DNA of 49,530 nucleotides from Opitutia bacterium (GCA_018645725.1 JABGWD010000342.1:1-49530); one strand, 5' to 3'. Positions 17,057 to 27,114 are shown, counted from the stretch's first letter. Notes: a model not told the origin generated them from the sequence alone. Program-made: numbers and translations.

Positions 17057-17769
17057 TGCACGCTGCTATCCTATTGGCTGGAGGAAGCGGAAGGAGAATG
17101 GGTTCTGCCGTCTCCGACAAATTGCTCCATCCGATCGGCTCCACAAATGCCTTCAGGTTGTCATGCGAAGCCTTTCTCGAGGCTTCTTCCATCGACCTCT
17201 TCGTCCTTGTCTTTCGGGATGAATCCCAACGGGAGGAAATCAAAAAGGAATTTGAGCTTGCTTCGGTCAAAACAGGACGCCAAGTCCCTTGCCAGATAGT
17301 CAAGGGTGGGAAAGAACGATGGAATTCCGTCTCCAATGCCCTTTCCGCCTGCGATCGATCGTGTGAATTCATTCACGTGCATGACTGCGCCCGTCCAATG
17401 ATACGTCCGGAAACGATCGACCGGCTTGCCGGGGAGGTTTCCCAATCCGGGGCCATTGCAGTTGCCCGTCCTCTCTCGGACTCGATCAGAAAAACTTTCC
17501 AACCTTCACTCGATCCTCACGTCCCTCAAAAAACGGAATGCCTGGATCGGTCTGCCCTTTGGCTAATGGAAACTCCGCAAGCAGCTCGCAAGGATTGGTT
17601 GGAAGATGGATTGCGGAAGGCGCGGAAGCAGGGGATTGCGGTCACGGATGAACTTTCGGCCATCGAGTTGACAGAACGAAAAGTAGCCTTTCTTGACCCG
17701 GGCTATCCAAACCCCAAGATAACAAAGGAAAGTGATCTTGCATATGTCGAATACCTCCTGGAAAAATGA
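17056..17769 (+). CDS. ispD: 2-C-methyl-D-erythritol 4-phosphate cytidylyltransferase
   Basis: Third MEP-pathway step, joining CTP and methylerythritol phosphate. The 237-residue protein begins MHAAILLAGGSGRRMG, the nucleotide-binding Gly-rich loop of the IspD family, followed by KLLHPIGSTNAF, GGKERWNSVSNAL, HVHDCARPMI and LMETPQAA. The ATG at 17056 shares one base with the pyrF stop. It overlaps ispF by four bases (ATGA); many bacteria fuse or couple these two enzymes. Confidence 0.95.
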   Translation: MHAAILLAGGSGRRMGSAVSDKLLHPIGSTNAFRLSCEAFLEASSIDLFVLVFRDESQREEIKKEFELASVKTGRQVPCQIVKGGKERWNSVSNALSACDRSCEFIHVHDCARPMIRPETIDRLAGEVSQSGAIAVARPLSDSIRKTFQPSLDPHVPQKTECLDRSALWLMETPQAARKDWLEDGLRKARKQGIAVTDELSAIELTERKVAFLDPGYPNPKITKESDLAYVEYLLEK

Positions 17770-18260
17770 GTGAACTGCCTTTTCGCATAGGTCATGGCTA
17801 TGACCTTCACCGCTTGACAGACGGGCGCAAATTAATCCTTGGCGGTGTGGAAGTTCCCCATGAACAAGGTTTGCTTGGCCATTCGGATGCGGATTGCCTG
17901 ACTCACGCTCTTGCCGATGCAATATTCGGGGCCCTCGGACTACCCGACATCGGACATTATTTTCCCGATGATCATCCGGAGAACGAGGGCTTGGAGTCCG
18001 TTCAAATATTGGCAAAGGCGGTCGAAGAATGCGAGTCGGCGGGGTATTCGGTTGGGAACGCGGACCTGACGATCCTTGCCCAAAGGCCCAAAATGGCTCC
18101 GCATATCGAATCAATCAAGAATTCTTTGTCCAAAACCCTGAAGATTGCTCCAAGCCAAATCGGTATCAAGGCAACGACGAACGAAGTGCTGGGCCCGATC
18201 GGGCGAGAGGAAGCAATCGCGTCTTTTGCCGTATGCCTTCTGATCAGAAAACAAGTTTGA
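17766..18260 (+). CDS. ispF: 2-C-methyl-D-erythritol 2,4-cyclodiphosphate synthase
   Basis: MEP-pathway cyclase (164 residues). Metal ligands are conserved in RIGHGYDLHRL (Asp13, His15) and GLLGHSDADCLTHALADA (His39), and the C-terminal NEVLGPIGREEAIASFA segment is typical. It overlaps ispD by ATGA. The TGA stop ends at 18260, directly against the stop codon of the opposing ndk gene, leaving no intergenic base and no room for a separate terminator. Confidence 0.96.
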   Translation: MSELPFRIGHGYDLHRLTDGRKLILGGVEVPHEQGLLGHSDADCLTHALADAIFGALGLPDIGHYFPDDHPENEGLESVQILAKAVEECESAGYSVGNADLTILAQRPKMAPHIESIKNSLSKTLKIAPSQIGIKATTNEVLGPIGREEAIASFAVCLLIRKQV

Positions 18261-18677
18261 TTAGCCGCAGATCTGATCCGCCTCGAAGAACCTGTTGATT
18301 TCTATCAGGGCGGATTCCGGGCTGTCCGAAGCGTGAGCCACGTTCTTCATGCGATCCGTCCCCAAATCACCCCGAATGGTGCCGGGAGGGGCGGTTGTCG
18401 AGTCGGTCGGACCAAGTAAATCCCGGATTCCCTTGATCACGTCTTCTCCTTCGAGAACCAGAGCAAGTACGGGGCGTGAACTCATGAATCCGGCGATCTC
18501 AGGGAAAAAAGGGAGGTCGGCGACATGAGCGTAATGTTCGAGCAACAGTTGCTCGTCCAAATGGATCATCTTGCTGGCAATGATCGAGTAGTCTTTTTCT
18601 TCGAAACGACTAATCACCTGACCGGCTATTTGTTTATCCAAACAATCTGGTTTTAGAAGGATGAGGGTTCTTTGCAT
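18261..18677 (-). CDS. ndk: Nucleoside diphosphate kinase
   Basis: Balances NTP pools by phosphotransfer through a histidine. The 138-residue protein has the active-site motif NVAHASDSPESA (His115) and GTIRGDL upstream of it, with MQRTLILLKPD at the start. Length is standard. It lies downstream of clpC on the same strand, after a 68-base gap containing an AT-rich palindrome (CGTTTTTT/AAAAAACG, 18721-18737). Confidence 0.96.
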   Translation of the reverse strand: MQRTLILLKPDCLDKQIAGQVISRFEEKDYSIIASKMIHLDEQLLLEHYAHVADLPFFPEIAGFMSSRPVLALVLEGEDVIKGIRDLLGPTDSTTAPPGTIRGDLGTDRMKNVAHASDSPESALIEINRFFEADQICG

Positions 18678-18745
18678 AGTTCAACACATGGTAGGGTTAA
18701 AACACCGGCTCTTGCTCAATCGTTTTTTCAAAAAACGCAAAATGA

Positions 18746-21280
18746 TCAGGAATCGGATTTTTTTTTGTCGTCGTCGGATGAGGGGATGGAAACTTTGTCC
18801 TTTCCGGATTCTTGAACAAAATTGATTTGGTCTTCCTCGTCTTCGTCCAAAAGCACTTGGATGGGCTTGGATTTGCGAAGGTTACCGGCAAGAAGTTCTT
18901 CAGCCAATCTGTCTTCAAGGTACTTTTCTACAGCCCTGCGCAAAGGACGGGCTCCTAGCTTCTTGTCGTATCCTTTCTCGATCAAAAATTCCTTCACTTC
19001 GTCGGAAATGCGTATCTTGAGCTTTTTCTCAAGCAGACGGTCGGACAACTTGCCCAATTCAAGGTCGACAATCGAACGCATGCTTTCCTTGGCCAAAGGC
19101 CGGAAAATAACGATTTCAGTCAGACGGTTGAGAAACTCCGGTTTGAAGGTCTTCTTGGCCTCGTCCATTATCTTGCTCTTGGTATTCTCGAAATCCTGTT
19201 CTTCGTCTCCCACGGCAAACCCCATGGAAGTACTGCGTTGAAGGATATGAGCTCCAACGTTGGAGGTCATGATCAAGATGGTATTGCGAAAGTCAACTTT
19301 TCGACCCAAACTGTCGGTAAGTCTGCCATCCTCCAAAATCTGGAGAAGTATTTGAGCTACGTCGGGATGAGCTTTTTCGATTTCATCGAAAAGGATGACG
19401 GCGTAGGGCTTGCGTCGAATCGCTTCCGTCAACTGTCCGCCTTCTTCGTATCCAACGTAACCGGGAGGAGATCCGATCATGCGAGAAACGGCATGTTTTT
19501 CCATGTATTCCGACATGTCTATTTGAATCAAAGAATCTTGATCTCCAAAAATTCTTTCAGCCAAAATCTTGGCCAAATGAGTTTTCCCCACGCCCGTGGG
19601 CCCAAGAAACATAAAGGATCCAATCGGACGCTTGGGATCCTTCAGGTCGGCACGCGATCTCCGCAATGCCTTGGCCACGACCTCGGTCGCAAAATCTTGC
19701 CCGATCAACTGTTCGCGCAGCTCGCTCTCGAGCTTGAGAAGTTTTTTCGATTCCTTCGCTTCCATCCGATTAAGAGGAATGCCTGTCCAGTCGGCAACCA
19801 CTTGGAGCATATCGTCCTCATCAACGGATGAACGCTTCTCCTCCCGCTGCTTTTTCCAACTTTCCAAAACCCGTTCCCGCTTGGCTCGCAATTTTTTCTC
19901 CTTGTCCCGGGCTTCGGCAGCCTCCTCGAACTTTTGATCGGATATAGCGCTTTCCTTGAGGGTACAGACTTCCTTGATCTCATCCGAGAGTTCTTCTATT
20001 TCGGGAGGTCTCTTGAGGGAATCCATTCGAGATCGGGCACCGGCTTCGTCAAGGGCATCAATGGCCTTGTCGGGAAGAAAGCGGCCCGTCACGTAACGGT
20101 CGGTCAACTTGGCGGCTGCAACCAAAGACTTGTCGGTAAAATTGACGTTGTGGTGCTCCTCGTACTTGGCGCGAATGCCCTTGAGGATCAAAATCGTATC
20201 GTCAACGGAAGGGGCATCGACTTTGACGGACTGGAATCGTCGGGCAAGCGCCGAATCCTTTTCGATGTGCTTTCTGTATTCGGCAAGTGTCGTGGCTCCA
20301 ATACACTGAAGCTCTCCACGACTCAAAGCGGGTTTGAAGATGTTCGAGGCATCCATCGCGCCTTCGGCGGCTCCGGCCCCCACGATCGTATGCATTTCGT
20401 CTATGAAAATAATGATGTTCTTGGACTTCTTCAATTCGTCCATGACCGCTTTGATCCGCTCCTCGAATTGACCCCGATACTTTGTTCCGGCCACCATAAG
20501 GGCCAGATCAAGGGTCACCACTTTCTTGTCGAGAAGATTCTCGGGAACCAACCCGGAAACAATCTGCTGGGCGAGTCCCTCGACAATCGCGGTTTTTCCA
20601 ACGCCTGCCTCACCAATCAGGACGGGGTTGTTCTTGGTCCTGCGACAAAGCACTTGCGTAACCCGGCGAATTTCCTTTTCTCGGCCAACGACGGGATCCA
20701 TTTCGCCTTTCTTTGCAATTTCCGTCAAATCCCTGCCAAAGGCTTTCAGGGCAGGGGTTTTCATGTCTTTGCCTTTTTCCTCCGTTCCGAGATTGCCGGC
20801 CACGGATGCCTCGGTTTCCTCGGAAGACGAAAAATTCGGGTCCAACTCAGAAAGAATTTCGTTGCGGCAACGATCCACGTCCACGTCCAAAGACTTCAGA
20901 ACCCGGGCGGCAACACCCTCTCCTTCCCGGAGAAGTCCAAGAAGAATATGCTCCGTGCCCACGTAACTGTGATTCAGTCCCTTGGCTTCTTTGCCAGCCA
21001 AAGCAAGAACCTTTTTTACCCGTGGAGTGTAAGGAACGTTGCCGGAAGGCTTGGCCTCCGGCCCAAGGCCGACCTGTTCGTCCACAGCCTGCCTGACCGT
21101 ATCCAAATCAAGCCCCATCTTCTGCAATACGTTGACTGCCACTCCTTGCCCAAGGTTTATCAACCCAAGCAGCAAATGCTCGGTCCCCACATAGTTATGG
21201 TGGAATCGATCCGCTTCTTTTCTCGCAAGAGCAAGAACTTGCTGGGCGCGGGGCGTGAAATTACTCATTGGTTCGGACAT
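18746..21280 (-). CDS. clpC: ClpC-type AAA+ protease ATPase
   Basis: An 844-residue unfoldase that feeds ClpP. It has a duplicated N-domain (two copies of the YVGTEHxLLGL motif, about residues 30-45 and 105-120), D1 with Walker [10 protein letters not shown] and [12 protein letters not shown], a middle domain with a UVR-type [12 protein letters not shown] segment that separates ClpC from ClpA, D2 with Walker [10 protein letters not shown], an MGF tripeptide as ClpP-contact candidate, and an acidic/Lys tail. In Bacillus the N-domain binds phosphoarginine marks made by McsB; mcsB lies just upstream. The start may be the ATG at 21280 or the fifth codon ([12 protein letters not shown]). A strong promoter directly precedes it. 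Confidence 0.96.
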   Translation of the reverse strand: MSEPMSNFTPRAQQVLALARKEADRFHHNYVGTEHLLLGLINLGQGVAVNVLQKMGLDLDTVRQAVDEQVGLGPEAKPSGNVPYTPRVKKVLALAGKEAKGLNHSYVGTEHILLGLLREGEGVAARVLKSLDVDVDRCRNEILSELDPNFSSSEETEASVAGNLGTEEKGKDMKTPALKAFGRDLTEIAKKGEMDPVVGREKEIRRVTQVLCRRTKNNPVLIGEAGVGKTAIVEGLAQQIVSGLVPENLLDKKVVTLDLALMVAGTKYRGQFEERIKAVMDELKKSKNIIIFIDEMHTIVGAGAAEGAMDASNIFKPALSRGELQCIGATTLAEYRKHIEKDSALARRFQSVKVDAPSVDDTILILKGIRAKYEEHHNVNFTDKSLVAAAKLTDRYVTGRFLPDKAIDALDEAGARSRMDSLKRPPEIEELSDEIKEVCTLKESAISDQKFEEAAEARDKEKKLRAKRERVLESWKKQREEKRSSVDEDDMLQVVADWTGIPLNRMEAKESKKLLKLESELREQLIGQDFATEVVAKALRRSRADLKDPKRPIGSFMFLGPTGVGKTHLAKILAERIFGDQDSLIQIDMSEYMEKHAVSRMIGSPPGYVGYEEGGQLTEAIRRKPYAVILFDEIEKAHPDVAQILLQILEDGRLTDSLGRKVDFRNTILIMTSNVGAHILQRSTSMGFAVGDEEQDFENTKSKIMDEAKKTFKPEFLNRLTEIVIFRPLAKESMRSIVDLELGKLSDRLLEKKLKIRISDEVKEFLIEKGYDKKLGARPLRRAVEKYLEDRLAEELLAGNLRKSKPIQVLLDEDEEDQINFVQESGKDKVSIPSSDDDKKKSDS

Positions 21281-21288
21281 AAGATTCT

Positions 21289-21317
21289 TATATAGTCGGC
21301 AAAACCCCTAAAGTCAA
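21289..21317 (-). promoter_or_regulatory. Strong sigma70-type promoter for clpC overlapping mcsB stop
   Basis: On the minus strand TTGACT (21312-21317) and TATATA (21289-21294) are exactly 17 bases apart. The -35 overlaps the mcsB stop codon. The -10 ends only 8 bases before the clpC ATG, so transcription would start within a base or two of the codon (leaderless), or about 14 bases before the alternative start. Confidence 0.6.
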
Positions 21318-22390
21318 CCTGCCGAAGGTGATGGATCGATCTGTGGAGCCCGGAGGAATTCTTTCCTCAGAAGTTCGGCCCGCAAGGAATCGCGAAAACC
21401 CGCTTCAACTGGCTTTCCGGCGGAAAGTTGAACGTGACCGGGTTGTACTTCGATAAACATTCGATCCGCCAAGCTGCGATATTTTTCCGGTAACATGCCA
21501 AAGTCGCTTGCCAACCTGACGAGGGAAAGGCAATCCATTGCCTCGGAACTTTGGATCAGGTAGCATGTCTTCAAGTTACCGATTGCCCGGCTCATTTTAT
21601 CCGTCAATCTCACTCCATCGTCCTGAAGTAGTTTTTCCCGCGCGAAGTTTTCCTGACGAACGATATTCTTCAGGGTGTTGTCGAGACGATCTATGATGGC
21701 GGTTTCGGATTCACCCAAGGTCTGTTGGTTCGATATTTGAAATATGCTTCCGTTTGCATCCGATCCCTCTCCAAACAAACCGCGCACGGCGATTCCAAGC
21801 TGATTGACGGCGTTGATGACCTTGTCCATGTTCTTCGACATGACCAAACCGGGAAGATGCATCATGGCGGAAGCCCTCATCCCTGTCCCCAAATTGGTCG
21901 GACAGGCAGTAAGGAAGCCCAATTCTCCATCGTAGGCATAACTGATGGCCGACTCGATTCCCGTATCCAAGGCATCGGCGACCTTCCAAACGCTCCCGAA
22001 GTCCAAACCCGGACGCAAGACCTGAATGCGCAAATGGTCCTCCTCGTTGATCATGATGCAACAATTCCGATCCTCGGAAAGAACAATGCCGGAGCCTTCC
22101 TCGACTTGTGACAACTCGGGACTGATCAAATGCTTTTCAACAAGGATTTGCCGATCAAGTTCGCTCAGGTCATCGACTTCGACCGAAAATGAATCGTTCA
22201 AGCCCTTCACGTCACTCAAGGCTTCCATGCACTTGGTCAAAACGGCTCTCTTCTGTGACGTTTCGGCACGACCGGGAAACGGGTACTCACGCAAATTTCT
22301 GGCCAACCGAATCCTCGTGCTGAGAGTCACGGGAATGGACTTGGGTAACTTCCTCCCCTTGCTTGGGCTGTTGAAAAGATCGTGAAACAT
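21314..22390 (-). CDS. mcsB: Protein arginine kinase McsB
   Basis: ATP:guanido phosphotransferase family member (358 residues) expected to phosphorylate protein arginines as a degradation tag for ClpC. Nucleotide-binding arginines occur in TLSTRIRLARNLREYPFP, the catalytic acidic loop is NEEDH (115-119), and a C-terminal RDSLRA (333-338) matches the RDxxRA phosphoarginine-binding motif of Bacillus McsB, separating it from creatine/arginine kinases. ATG 22390 is preferred to an upstream TTG at 22396, which would overlap the mcsA stop. It lies 2 bases after mcsA and 33 before clpC. Confidence 0.94.
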   Translation of the reverse strand: MFHDLFNSPSKGRKLPKSIPVTLSTRIRLARNLREYPFPGRAETSQKRAVLTKCMEALSDVKGLNDSFSVEVDDLSELDRQILVEKHLISPELSQVEEGSGIVLSEDRNCCIMINEEDHLRIQVLRPGLDFGSVWKVADALDTGIESAISYAYDGELGFLTACPTNLGTGMRASAMMHLPGLVMSKNMDKVINAVNQLGIAVRGLFGEGSDANGSIFQISNQQTLGESETAIIDRLDNTLKNIVRQENFAREKLLQDDGVRLTDKMSRAIGNLKTCYLIQSSEAMDCLSLVRLASDFGMLPEKYRSLADRMFIEVQPGHVQLSAGKPVEAGFRDSLRAELLRKEFLRAPQIDPSPSAG

Positions 22391-22392
22391 AG

Positions 22393-22881
22393 TCAAGCCA
22401 TGGTCTTGGCATCGTTTTCCATATCATGTAACTTATCTCGCAACTCAGCGGCTTTTTCGAAGTCCTCTCTCTCCACGGCTTCCTGCAATTCCTTCCGGAT
22501 CAACTCGATGGATTGCTCGAAATCGACTCTCGATTTGGAACCGGCGGGAATTTTGCCTTGATGCCTGATACCCGCGTGCATACCGTCCAACAAAGGGTCC
22601 AGAACGGGGCGGAACACGTGATAGCAAGCTTCGCAACCCAAACGCCCGCCCTTTTTGAAGTCTTGGTGAGTGGTGCCACAAGTCTCACAAACCATTGAAC
22701 CGGAGATCGAATCTTCATCCGCCCCATCCTGCTCCATCAAATTGCCAATGGAGAGGTTTTCGGGGTTGGTAACCCCTTTCTCCTGAGCGCAAGACTCACA
22801 CAAATCCATCTTGTGCATTTGCCCGTTCAGAATCTGAGTAAGATGAACGGTGGCTTGATTATCGCAATGGTGACACTTCAT
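22393..22881 (-). CDS. mcsA: McsA, zinc-binding activator of McsB
   Basis: A 162-residue protein with four CxxC pairs (Cys3/6, Cys28/31, and two more near residues 65-85) suited to bind two zinc ions, and a C-terminal UVR motif (IRKELQEAVEREDFEKAAEL) like that of ClpC and UvrB. In Firmicutes McsA activates McsB kinase and the two join ClpC in heat and thiol stress response. First gene of mcsA-mcsB-clpC here; the ctsR repressor gene that heads the Firmicutes operon is absent. Confidence 0.93.
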   Translation of the reverse strand: MKCHHCDNQATVHLTQILNGQMHKMDLCESCAQEKGVTNPENLSIGNLMEQDGADEDSISGSMVCETCGTTHQDFKKGGRLGCEACYHVFRPVLDPLLDGMHAGIRHQGKIPAGSKSRVDFEQSIELIRKELQEAVEREDFEKAAELRDKLHDMENDAKTMA

Positions 22882-22912
22882 GCAAAATTAGGTTTTTGAG
22901 TAAGATAAATAC

Positions 22913-22949
22913 AAGTTAGCTGAAAACATATGAAAACTCAACGCATATG
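22913..22949 (-). promoter_or_regulatory. Candidate mcsA promoter with repeated TCATATG element
   Basis: On the minus strand TTGAGT (22936-22941) and TAACTT (22913-22918) are 17 bases apart. Two CATATG hexamers, each preceded by T on that strand, flank the -35 (22944-22949 and 22927-22932), one 17-base step apart, as a direct repeat could for a repressor. The promoter elements are weak; the repeat is plain. Confidence 0.3.
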
Positions 22950-23002
22950 ACGCGCCAAAAGAGCTGAATTGCCCGGAAGTTTTTTCCAAGCGCGGAAAAG
23001 GT

Positions 23003-23869
23003 TCAAATCGTGATCCCGTCATTTTTAGCCTTTTCTCTAAACGACGCGATGAATTTTCGCGTCATGTCTCCGGGTTGACCGTTTCCGACGGGACGGTGAT
23101 CTACCTCGACGCAGGGAATAACCTCGGCCGCAGTTCCAGTGAGGAAACATTCGTCAGCCGTCCACAAATCGTATCGAGTCAACGCCTGCTCGCGATAAGG
23201 AACTTCCAGTTCGGTTGCCAAATCGATGACGGCGCCCCGTGTGATTCCGCGAAGGGATCCGGCATCAAGAGGAGGAGTAAAAAGAACACCCTTGGAAAGA
23301 ATGAAAACGTTGTCGCCCGTACACTCTGCGATTTCCCCCTTGTCGTTGAGCATCAATGCCTCTTGAAAACCAACGCGCTTGGCCTCGATCTTCGCCAGAA
23401 TATTGTTCAGGTAATTCAAGCTCTTGACTGCAGGGGGCAAGGCGGAGGCATTGATCCTGCGGGTGGGCACGGAAATGATTTTCAGTCCGTTCTCGTAGAA
23501 TTCCTCGGGATACAATTGAATCACGTCGGCAATAATGATGACGTTTGAAGGACCGCACCCGTCTGGCGTCAACCCAAGATGTCCTGGACCACGTGTGACG
23601 ACAAGGCGAACGTAACCGTTACGCAGTTCGTTTCTTCGACAGGTTTCGCAGACCGCCTCGCGGAATTCGCTACGCGTCAAAGGCAGGTCCAGAAGGATGG
23701 CCTTGGCCGAGTATTCCAAACGCTCCAAGTGCTCGTCCAGTTTGAAAACGCAACCGTCGTACAGGCGAATGCCCTCGAACACGCCATCGCCGTAAAGCAG
23801 CCCATGATCGAACACGGATATCTTCGCATCCTCCTTTTCGACGTAATCTCCATTTAGGTAAATCTTCAT
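23003..23869 (-). CDS. ilvE: Branched-chain amino acid aminotransferase (class IV PLP enzyme)
   Basis: A 288-residue fold-type IV transaminase. Diagnostic segments are FDHGLLYGDGVFEGIRLY, the PLP lysine in AVKSLNYLNNILAK, EALMLNDKGEIAECTGDNVF, and GSLRGITRGAVIDLA. The general pattern fits IlvE (leucine, isoleucine, valine interconversion with 2-oxoglutarate); D-alanine aminotransferase or aminodeoxychorismate lyase are less likely alternatives. ATG 23869 was chosen because GGAG lies 6 bases upstream and the family N-terminus starts there (MKIYLNGDYV). The gap to the upstream acsA stop contains a small perfect hairpin (CTTGGC/GCCAAG, 23903-23918). Confidence 0.88.
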   Translation of the reverse strand: MKIYLNGDYVEKEDAKISVFDHGLLYGDGVFEGIRLYDGCVFKLDEHLERLEYSAKAILLDLPLTRSEFREAVCETCRRNELRNGYVRLVVTRGPGHLGLTPDGCGPSNVIIIADVIQLYPEEFYENGLKIISVPTRRINASALPPAVKSLNYLNNILAKIEAKRVGFQEALMLNDKGEIAECTGDNVFILSKGVLFTPPLDAGSLRGITRGAVIDLATELEVPYREQALTRYDLWTADECFLTGTAAEVIPCVEVDHRPVGNGQPGDMTRKFIASFREKAKNDGITI

Positions 23870-23930
23870 CGTCAACTCCATTCCATGAACGAAAGTGACC
23901 GCCTTGGCGAGTGCCAAGAAAAAACTTTAT

Positions 23931-25913
23931 TCACCTATTCTCAATGAGGCTCTGAACAACGCCCGGGTCAGCCAAGGTGGAAACGTCTCCGATTTGGTCT
24001 GTTTCGTTGGTTGCGATCTTGCGCAAAATCCTCCGCATGATCTTGCCTGAGCGTGTCTTGGGCAAGGCAGGGGCCCAGTGGATGGCGTCCGGTGTGGCAA
24101 TGGGGCCGATTACCTCGCGGACCTTCTGCCTCAAGGCAGCCCTCAACTCATCCGAGTACTCGACGCCCGCATTCAAGGTAACGTAGGCATATATCCCCTC
24201 CCCCTTGACTTCGTGAGGAAACCCGACCACTGCCGCCTCCGCTACGGATTCATGAGCGACAAGAGCGCTTTCGACCTCCGCCGTCCCCATCCGATGACCG
24301 GACACGTTGATCACGTCGTCCACCCGCCCGGTGATCCAATAGTATCCGTCCTCATCCCGGCGACAACCGTCACCCGTAAAATAATATCCCTTGTATTGAT
24401 CGAAATAGGTGTCCTCAAAGCGTTTGTGGTCACCGTAAATCGTGCGCATCTGACCGGGCCATGGTTCCTGAATCGCAAGGACCCCGCTCACCCCGTTGCC
24501 CTGAATTTCCTCTCCGGATTGCGGATCCAAGAGGATGGGCTTGACCCCGAAGAACGGGAAGGTTGCGGAACCGGGTTTCAAGGGAGTGGCCCCGGGCAGT
24601 GGAGTGATGAGTATGCCACCTGTCTCGGTTTGCCACCAGGTATCGACGATCGGACATCTATCCTTCCCGGCATTTCGATGGTACCATCTCCATGCCTCGG
24701 GATTAATCGGTTCTCCGACACTTCCGAGGATACGCAAACTCGGCATCTCGTATTTGCTCGGCCATTCCTCCCCTGCGGCGGCAATTGCCCTGATTGCAGT
24801 CGGAGCGGTGTAAAACTGATTGACTTTCCATTTCTCGATAACCTGCCAATACCGGTCGGGATTCGGGTAAGTCGGAATGCTTTCGAACATGGTGGTTGTG
24901 GCCCCGTTGGCCAAAGGTCCGTAAACGATGTAGGAATGCCCGGTAATCCAGCCAATGTCAGCCGCGCAAAAGTAGACGTCGTCCTCGTGGTAATCGAAAA
25001 CGTACTTATGCGTAACCGCCGTATAAACCATGTAGCCAGCTGTGGTGTGAAGAACCCCCTTCGGCTTGCCGGTCGAACCGGAGGTATAAAGAACGAAAAG
25101 CGGGTCTTCGGCATCCATCTCCTCGCAAGGGCAATCACCGGAAGCTCCGGCCATTGCCTCGTCCCACCACAAGTCGCGCCCTTCTTGCATCTCGCAAGCA
25201 ATCCCGGATTCTTCGGATACGCGCCGGACGACGATGCAAGTTTCCACCGGTTCCCCCATTTGAGCCGACGCACTCGACATCGCATGGTCCGCATTCGGCT
25301 TCATGGGAATGGCCTTGGCTCCCCGGAAGGTTCCGTTTGCCGTGATCAAAGTCTTGCAGTTCGAATCAACAATCCGGTCAGCAAGAGCTTCTGCGGAAAA
25401 ACCACCGAATACAACCGAGTGCACAGCCCCGATTCGGGCGCACGCCAACATTGCAACGGTTGCTTCCGGAACCATGGGCATGTAAATCGATACGCGATCC
25501 CCCTTCTTGACCCCCCGGCTCTTGAGAACGTTTGCGAACTTGCAAACCTGTTCGTGAAGGGAACGGAAGGTGATGGTGGCATCCTCCCCGGGTTCGTTTC
25601 CTTCCCAAATGATCGCGGTCTTGTCCGGTCGGATATCGAGATGCCGGTCGACGCAATTGTAACAAACGTTTGTCTTCGCTCCCGAGAACCATTCGATCGA
25701 GACAGGTCCCGTCCGCCGGTCGTAATTGTGGCTTCTCACTTGATCCCACTTCGAGAACCAATGGAAGTCTTCGGCAACCTCGGACCAGAAACCTTCGGGA
25801 TCGTCGATGCTCCTCTGGTAAAGGGACAGGTAATCGTTCATGCTTCCGACATGCGATCCTTCGGAAACGCTTGAGGGAGGGGCTATTAATTCGCTTGATT
25901 CGGAATCACTCAT
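23931..25913 (-). CDS. acsA: Acetyl-CoA synthetase (AMP-forming)
   Basis: A 660-residue ligase activating acetate to acetyl-CoA through acetyl-AMP. Motifs in order: N-terminal ACAS segment ([19 protein letters not shown]), A3 P-loop [65 protein letters not shown], and the C-terminal acetylation-target lysine in [12 protein letters not shown] (Lys624), so control by lysine acetylation is possible. A polar N-terminal extension of about 25 residues precedes the conserved core. Divergent from queA over 85 bases in which no clear promoter stood out. Confidence 0.96.
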   Translation of the reverse strand: MSDSESSELIAPPSSVSEGSHVGSMNDYLSLYQRSIDDPEGFWSEVAEDFHWFSKWDQVRSHNYDRRTGPVSIEWFSGAKTNVCYNCVDRHLDIRPDKTAIIWEGNEPGEDATITFRSLHEQVCKFANVLKSRGVKKGDRVSIYMPMVPEATVAMLACARIGAVHSVVFGGFSAEALADRIVDSNCKTLITANGTFRGAKAIPMKPNADHAMSSASAQMGEPVETCIVVRRVSEESGIACEMQEGRDLWWDEAMAGASGDCPCEEMDAEDPLFVLYTSGSTGKPKGVLHTTAGYMVYTAVTHKYVFDYHEDDVYFCAADIGWITGHSYIVYGPLANGATTTMFESIPTYPNPDRYWQVIEKWKVNQFYTAPTAIRAIAAAGEEWPSKYEMPSLRILGSVGEPINPEAWRWYHRNAGKDRCPIVDTWWQTETGGILITPLPGATPLKPGSATFPFFGVKPILLDPQSGEEIQGNGVSGVLAIQEPWPGQMRTIYGDHKRFEDTYFDQYKGYYFTGDGCRRDEDGYYWITGRVDDVINVSGHRMGTAEVESALVAHESVAEAAVVGFPHEVKGEGIYAYVTLNAGVEYSDELRAALRQKVREVIGPIATPDAIHWAPALPKTRSGKIMRRILRKIATNETDQIGDVSTLADPGVVQSLIENR

Positions 25914-25998
25914 AAATGCTCTGAAGTTTTACGTTATTAAAAATACGAGAGTTAGGCGATTGCCCCCGACTTGTCGATGCGCTTTTACATTGAATCTT

Positions 25999-27057
25999 AT
26001 GCTTGCCTCCGAATTGGACTTCGAACTTCCCTCCGATCGAATCGCCCAGTCGCCAACCGACCGGCGCGACCGGTCCCGTCTGCTCGTCTACCGCCGGAAG
26101 AAAAGAGAGGTCAGTCATCATCATTTCCACGAATTGACCGAACTGTTGCCTTCCGACCTATCGATCTTCCGCAACGACGTTTCCGTTCTGAAGGCCCGCC
26201 TCCCGGGAAAACGGCCGACGGGAGGAACCGTCGAGTGCCTGCTTCTTCGCCCCGAGGGAACGCTTGTCGACACCTGGCGATGCCTGCTCAAACCCGGAGG
26301 AAAGACTGCCCGAGCCGGAAAGTTTTTCCTGCCAGACGAATATGAGGCCACGGTTCTGGAATCGCTCCCCTCGGGCGAATACCGCGTTCAGTTCGATCTG
26401 CCGAAAGATGACGATCCTGCAGATCTCGCTCAGCGCATCGGCGCACTCCCCCTCCCCCCTTACGTTCGTCGACCGGCGGATGAAACGGACGAACTCAGAT
26501 ACCAGACGGTTTATGCGAATACGAAAAACCGCACCGCCGTGGCCGCCCCCACCGCAGGCTTGCACTTTACGCCGGAGATTCTGCAAAGATTGGAAGAGGA
26601 TGGTCACTCCATTCACAACCTTACCCTATCCGTCGGACTGGGCACTTTTCGACCGATCGAAACAGAACGAATCGAGGACCACCCCATGCATGCGGAGGAA
26701 TATTCAATCGGGCCAAAAGCAAAGAAAGCCCTCCTTGCCAAGGACCGGAACAAACTCGCGATCGGCACCACTTCGGTCCGAACAATCGAGCACTACCTTT
26801 CGGACACTGACCCGAAACCTGAAAAACCAACCGTCGCGAAAGCCAACCTATTCATCCGCCCACCCTACTCCTTTCGCGGGGTCGATCATTTACTGACCAA
26901 CTTTCATCTGCCCGGTTCAACCCTGCTTTGCCTAGTCGCCGCTTTTCTTTCTCCGGGCAAGGAGGATGGTCTGGCGATCCTCAAGGATCTCTACGCTCAA
27001 GCCGTTGCCTCGGAATACCGATTTTTCAGCTATGGTGATGCCATGCTCATCTTGTGA
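25999..27057 (+). CDS. queA: S-adenosylmethionine:tRNA ribosyltransferase-isomerase
   Basis: Queuosine tRNA modification: transfers the ribosyl part of SAM to preQ1 in tRNA to give epoxyqueuosine. The 352-residue protein contains DFELPSDRIAQSP at the start, PLPPYV and YQTVYA in the middle, APTAGLHFTPEIL, LSVGLGTFRPI, and the C-terminal NLFIRPPYSF and LTNFHLPGSTLLCLVAAF. ATG 25999 matches the family start; the frame is open upstream into acsA but that part is unrelated. No other queuosine genes are in the window. Confidence 0.95.
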   Translation: MLASELDFELPSDRIAQSPTDRRDRSRLLVYRRKKREVSHHHFHELTELLPSDLSIFRNDVSVLKARLPGKRPTGGTVECLLLRPEGTLVDTWRCLLKPGGKTARAGKFFLPDEYEATVLESLPSGEYRVQFDLPKDDDPADLAQRIGALPLPPYVRRPADETDELRYQTVYANTKNRTAVAAPTAGLHFTPEILQRLEEDGHSIHNLTLSVGLGTFRPIETERIEDHPMHAEEYSIGPKAKKALLAKDRNKLAIGTTSVRTIEHYLSDTDPKPEKPTVAKANLFIRPPYSFRGVDHLLTNFHLPGSTLLCLVAAFLSPGKEDGLAILKDLYAQAVASEYRFFSYGDAMLIL

Positions 27058-27114
27058 TCACCAAATAAATTCCTTGAAATTGGAATCCCTAATTTGTCAA
27101 TTTGGTCCCCTACC

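Noticed and set aside
18760-18775. T-run near the clpC end as a terminator
   Set aside because: The T-run is inside the coding sequence for the Lys-rich ClpC tail and has no hairpin before it.
19934-21295. Open frame of 453 codons antisense to clpC
   Set aside because: Lacks domains and conserved motifs; the ClpC reading is unambiguous.
22882-23002. CtsR operator upstream of mcsA
   Set aside because: No GGTCAAA-type heptad direct repeat is present; the repeat found is TCATATG.
24078-25874. Open frame of 598 codons antisense to acsA
   Set aside because: No recognisable protein features; acsA on the other strand has every family motif. It is a by-product of codon use.
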